The notes under the pieces: generated by a model
Told to the model about the DNA's origin: nothing
Seen by the model: only the letters and a program-made list of their open reading frames with translations
The model's database searches: none
Shown: positions 62,469 to 64,000 of the stretch, in pieces
Numbering within the stretch: the first letter of the stretch is position 1
How the letters are laid out: every line of letters starts with the position of its first letter
Assembly: GCA_041749015.1 (NCBI GenBank)
Contig: JBGTCD010000124.1
Span: 20,015 to 84,014 of the forward strand
Direction of reading: 5' to 3'
DNA: 64,000 nt
Source: JBGTCD01 sp041749015
Lineage (GTDB): Bacteria > Bacteroidota > Bacteroidia > Cytophagales > Cyclobacteriaceae
Program-made: the position numbers and the translations under genes

Positions 62469-62891
62469 TCAACCTATAAAATCCTTTTTAAGTTTTCTTG
62501 CTAGTGATTCCAGATTTTCATCCAGAAGTGGTTTATTAAAAAAATCATAAACCATTGGATGGTTTTCGGTGAGGTACCGGTCTTTAAAATTTTCAGAACT
62601 GGTCAGAATCACCACTTTGCATTTTTCGTGCACCTCGGGATCAAGCTTTTGAAATTCATCAAGGAACAAGTACCCGCTTTTGATGGGCATGTTTAGATCC
62701 AGTAGAATCACCTCTGGGAGGAGATTCATATCCTGCTCACATACTTTCATGTATTCAAGAGCTTCCTCTACAGTGGTAAAATCAACGGTCTCATTACAAA
62801 AATCATTAAATTGTAAAACTTTTACATTGACGAAGGTATCTACCTCATTGTCATCTACCAGCATGACTTTATTAACAACTTCCTTTCCCAT
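62469..62891 (-). CDS. Single-domain (CheY-like) response regulator
   Basis: A 140-residue stand-alone receiver. Acidic Asp13/Asp14 (VMLVDDNEVD), phosphoacceptor Asp65 (VILLDLNMPIKSGYLFL), Thr in VVILTSS, and a conserved Lys in FFNKPL. No output domain follows, so it acts through a partner or in a phosphorelay. No kinase gene is adjacent. It converges on yidC with a 43-bp gap. Confidence 0.9.
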   Translation of the reverse strand: MGKEVVNKVMLVDDNEVDTFVNVKVLQFNDFCNETVDFTTVEEALEYMKVCEQDMNLLPEVILLDLNMPIKSGYLFLDEFQKLDPEVHEKCKVVILTSSENFKDRYLTENHPMVYDFFNKPLLDENLESLARKLKKDFIG

Positions 62892-63056
62892 AAGGCAAAA
62901 TTAAAAAATAATCTAATTTGAATGAAATTAAATTTTAAATTTCAATGAGGGATTTTGATATTAAATTGATGAATGAGCCAAAATATAACAGACATGATTT
63001 TATTACATTCAAAAAATATATTAAAATTGAGGAAGTTTTACCTAACTATCTTAATG

Positions 63057-63950
63057 ATGAGAAACTGGAAAAAAGGAATTCTGTCAATTTTTGCCCTTTC
63101 TATTTTAGTAGTTCTTGCTGCTTGTGGTGGCAAGGAAAGTAAAGATACCGAAGAGGATGTAGATCTTGACGGCCAAACACCTGAACTAAGTGAGCAGATT
63201 CAGGATGTAGTACATAATATACCCTCTCCTTCTGAAATCCCCTTTCTATTGCATAATACAGGGGCCGAATTCAACGAATCACTAATCAACCCCACAAAAA
63301 AAGTGGATCAGTATGCTGCACGTAATGTGACTGCAGCACTAAATCTCGGTGTATATGCCACTGATATTGGCTATCTAAGCACTTATGACAAAGTGCAGGA
63401 AGCTTTAAACTATATGTCTGCCTCCAAAAAACTGGCCGACCAATTGGGTTTGAGCAACTCCTTTGACGCTAAACTGTTAGAACGTTTTGAAAATAATTTG
63501 TCCCGGAAAGATTCCCTGGCCTTTCTCATTGACAGGACCATTAATGACTCCGAGCGGTATCTGAAGGATGATAACCGCAATAACCTGGCTGCTTTAATCC
63601 TGGCCGGAAGTTTTATTGAAGGCTTGTATATTTCAACACAACTTATTGAAACCTATCCTAAAGACCTTCTAAAGGAAGATGATCGAAACATGATCCTTAC
63701 ACCACTAATTAGGGTGGTATTAGAGCAGGAAAAAGCCCTGGGAGATCTCATTAAGGTAGTAGATGCACTTGAAGCAAGAGGCATGGTAGCAGAAATGAAT
63801 GAAGACCTGAAACTCTTAAAAGGCCTATATGAGGAACTTAACATCATGGAAAAAATCAGAGAAAATCGTGGTGATTTGGTTTTAAATGATGAAACCCTAT
63901 TAGCCATCACTGCCCGAATAAAAGAAATCCGGACCCGAATCGTATCTTAA
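63057..63950 (+). CDS. Predicted lipoprotein with helical body, unknown function
   Basis: 297 residues from the ATG at 63057 (MRNWKKGILSIFALSI..., lipobox LAAC, Cys23). A longer frame upstream adds a poor N-terminus and is rejected. After an acidic linker (KDTEEDVDLDGQ) the rest is almost all alpha-helical (SEIPFLLHNTGAEFNESL ... LNYMSASKKLADQLGL ... AALILAGSFIEGLYI). The helix pattern is TPR-like but no family is recognised; similar lipoproteins are common in Cytophagales. A terminator follows. Confidence 0.75.
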   Translation: MRNWKKGILSIFALSILVVLAACGGKESKDTEEDVDLDGQTPELSEQIQDVVHNIPSPSEIPFLLHNTGAEFNESLINPTKKVDQYAARNVTAALNLGVYATDIGYLSTYDKVQEALNYMSASKKLADQLGLSNSFDAKLLERFENNLSRKDSLAFLIDRTINDSERYLKDDNRNNLAALILAGSFIEGLYISTQLIETYPKDLLKEDDRNMILTPLIRVVLEQEKALGDLIKVVDALEARGMVAEMNEDLKLLKGLYEELNIMEKIRENRGDLVLNDETLLAITARIKEIRTRIVS

Positions 63951-63973
63951 TACATCAAAATTTTTCGCTTTAT

Positions 63974-64000
63974 AAAGGGACTCATTTCGGGTCCTTTTTT
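63974..64000 (+). terminator. Terminator after the last lipoprotein gene
   Basis: AAAGGgACTC (63974-63983, one bulged G) pairs with GGGTCCTTT (63989-63997), and the pairing strand runs into TTT at the window edge. It lies 24 bp after the stop. Confidence 0.7.

Overview
The window reads as a chromosome segment of a Bacteroidota bacterium, most likely Cytophagales-like. The evidence is SusC/SusD pairs, type IX secretion (T9SS) sorting domains, a PorP/SprF protein beside a SprB-like giant adhesin, a PorE-like OmpA protein, a DUF2795 protein, near-absence of Shine-Dalgarno sequences, and several exact matches to the Bacteroidota -7 element TAnnTTTG. I cannot name the genus from sequence alone.

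Layout. 0-4.4 kb: a lipoprotein alpha/beta hydrolase, then on the minus strand a vanadium-haloperoxidase/PAP2-like lipoprotein followed by a T9SS-sorted FG-GAP/ASPIC-UnbV protein. 4.4-17.3 kb: two tandem minus-strand nutrient-uptake operons, each SusC-SusD followed by one or two putative surface lipoproteins. Each ends in a hairpin terminator, and the two share an almost identical 5' leader. 17.4-22.6 kb: a tight operon lepA-folD-queE-(PorE-like OmpA protein). 22.7-31.9 kb: amidohydrolase, methyltransferase, an AcpH-like protein, the rplM-rpsI-rpsB-tsf translation operon, an RluA-type pseudouridine synthase, a PhoB/PhoR-like two-component system and a COG4324 aminopeptidase. 32.0-39.2 kb: recA, an FtsX-type ABC permease, queA-ispD, a DUF2795 protein, an EttA-like ABC-F ATPase and a lipoprotein. 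39.2-44.1 kb: an accessory, partly decayed stretch with a repeat-rich spacer, a lipid A-type acyltransferase, two damaged toxin-antitoxin pairs, an orphan Rhs C-terminal tip with a candidate immunity membrane protein, four copies of a hairpin-forming dispersed repeat and a 36-bp perfect palindrome. 44.1-58.8 kb: a PorP/SprF-like protein and a giant (about 4,500 aa) SprB-repeat adhesin. 58.9-64 kb: pyrG-yidC, a single-domain response regulator and a lipoprotein.

How the genes fit together. The T9SS theme recurs four times: a PorE-like periplasmic/outer-membrane anchor protein, the PorP/SprF-like protein, and two predicted cargo proteins (a type A tail on the FG-GAP protein, a type B CHU_C tail on the adhesin). 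The two SusCD operons probably import distinct polymers or oligomers. Their lipoproteins share domains in a mosaic way, which suggests a family of cognate surface-binding proteins. The most unusual sequence is at 40.5-44.1 kb. There a ParE-type toxin reads straight into a dispersed repeat, a RelE-type toxin carries a one-base frameshift, and an Rhs toxin tip stands alone beside a two-helix membrane protein. I see no transposase, integrase, CRISPR array, tRNA or rRNA gene in the window.
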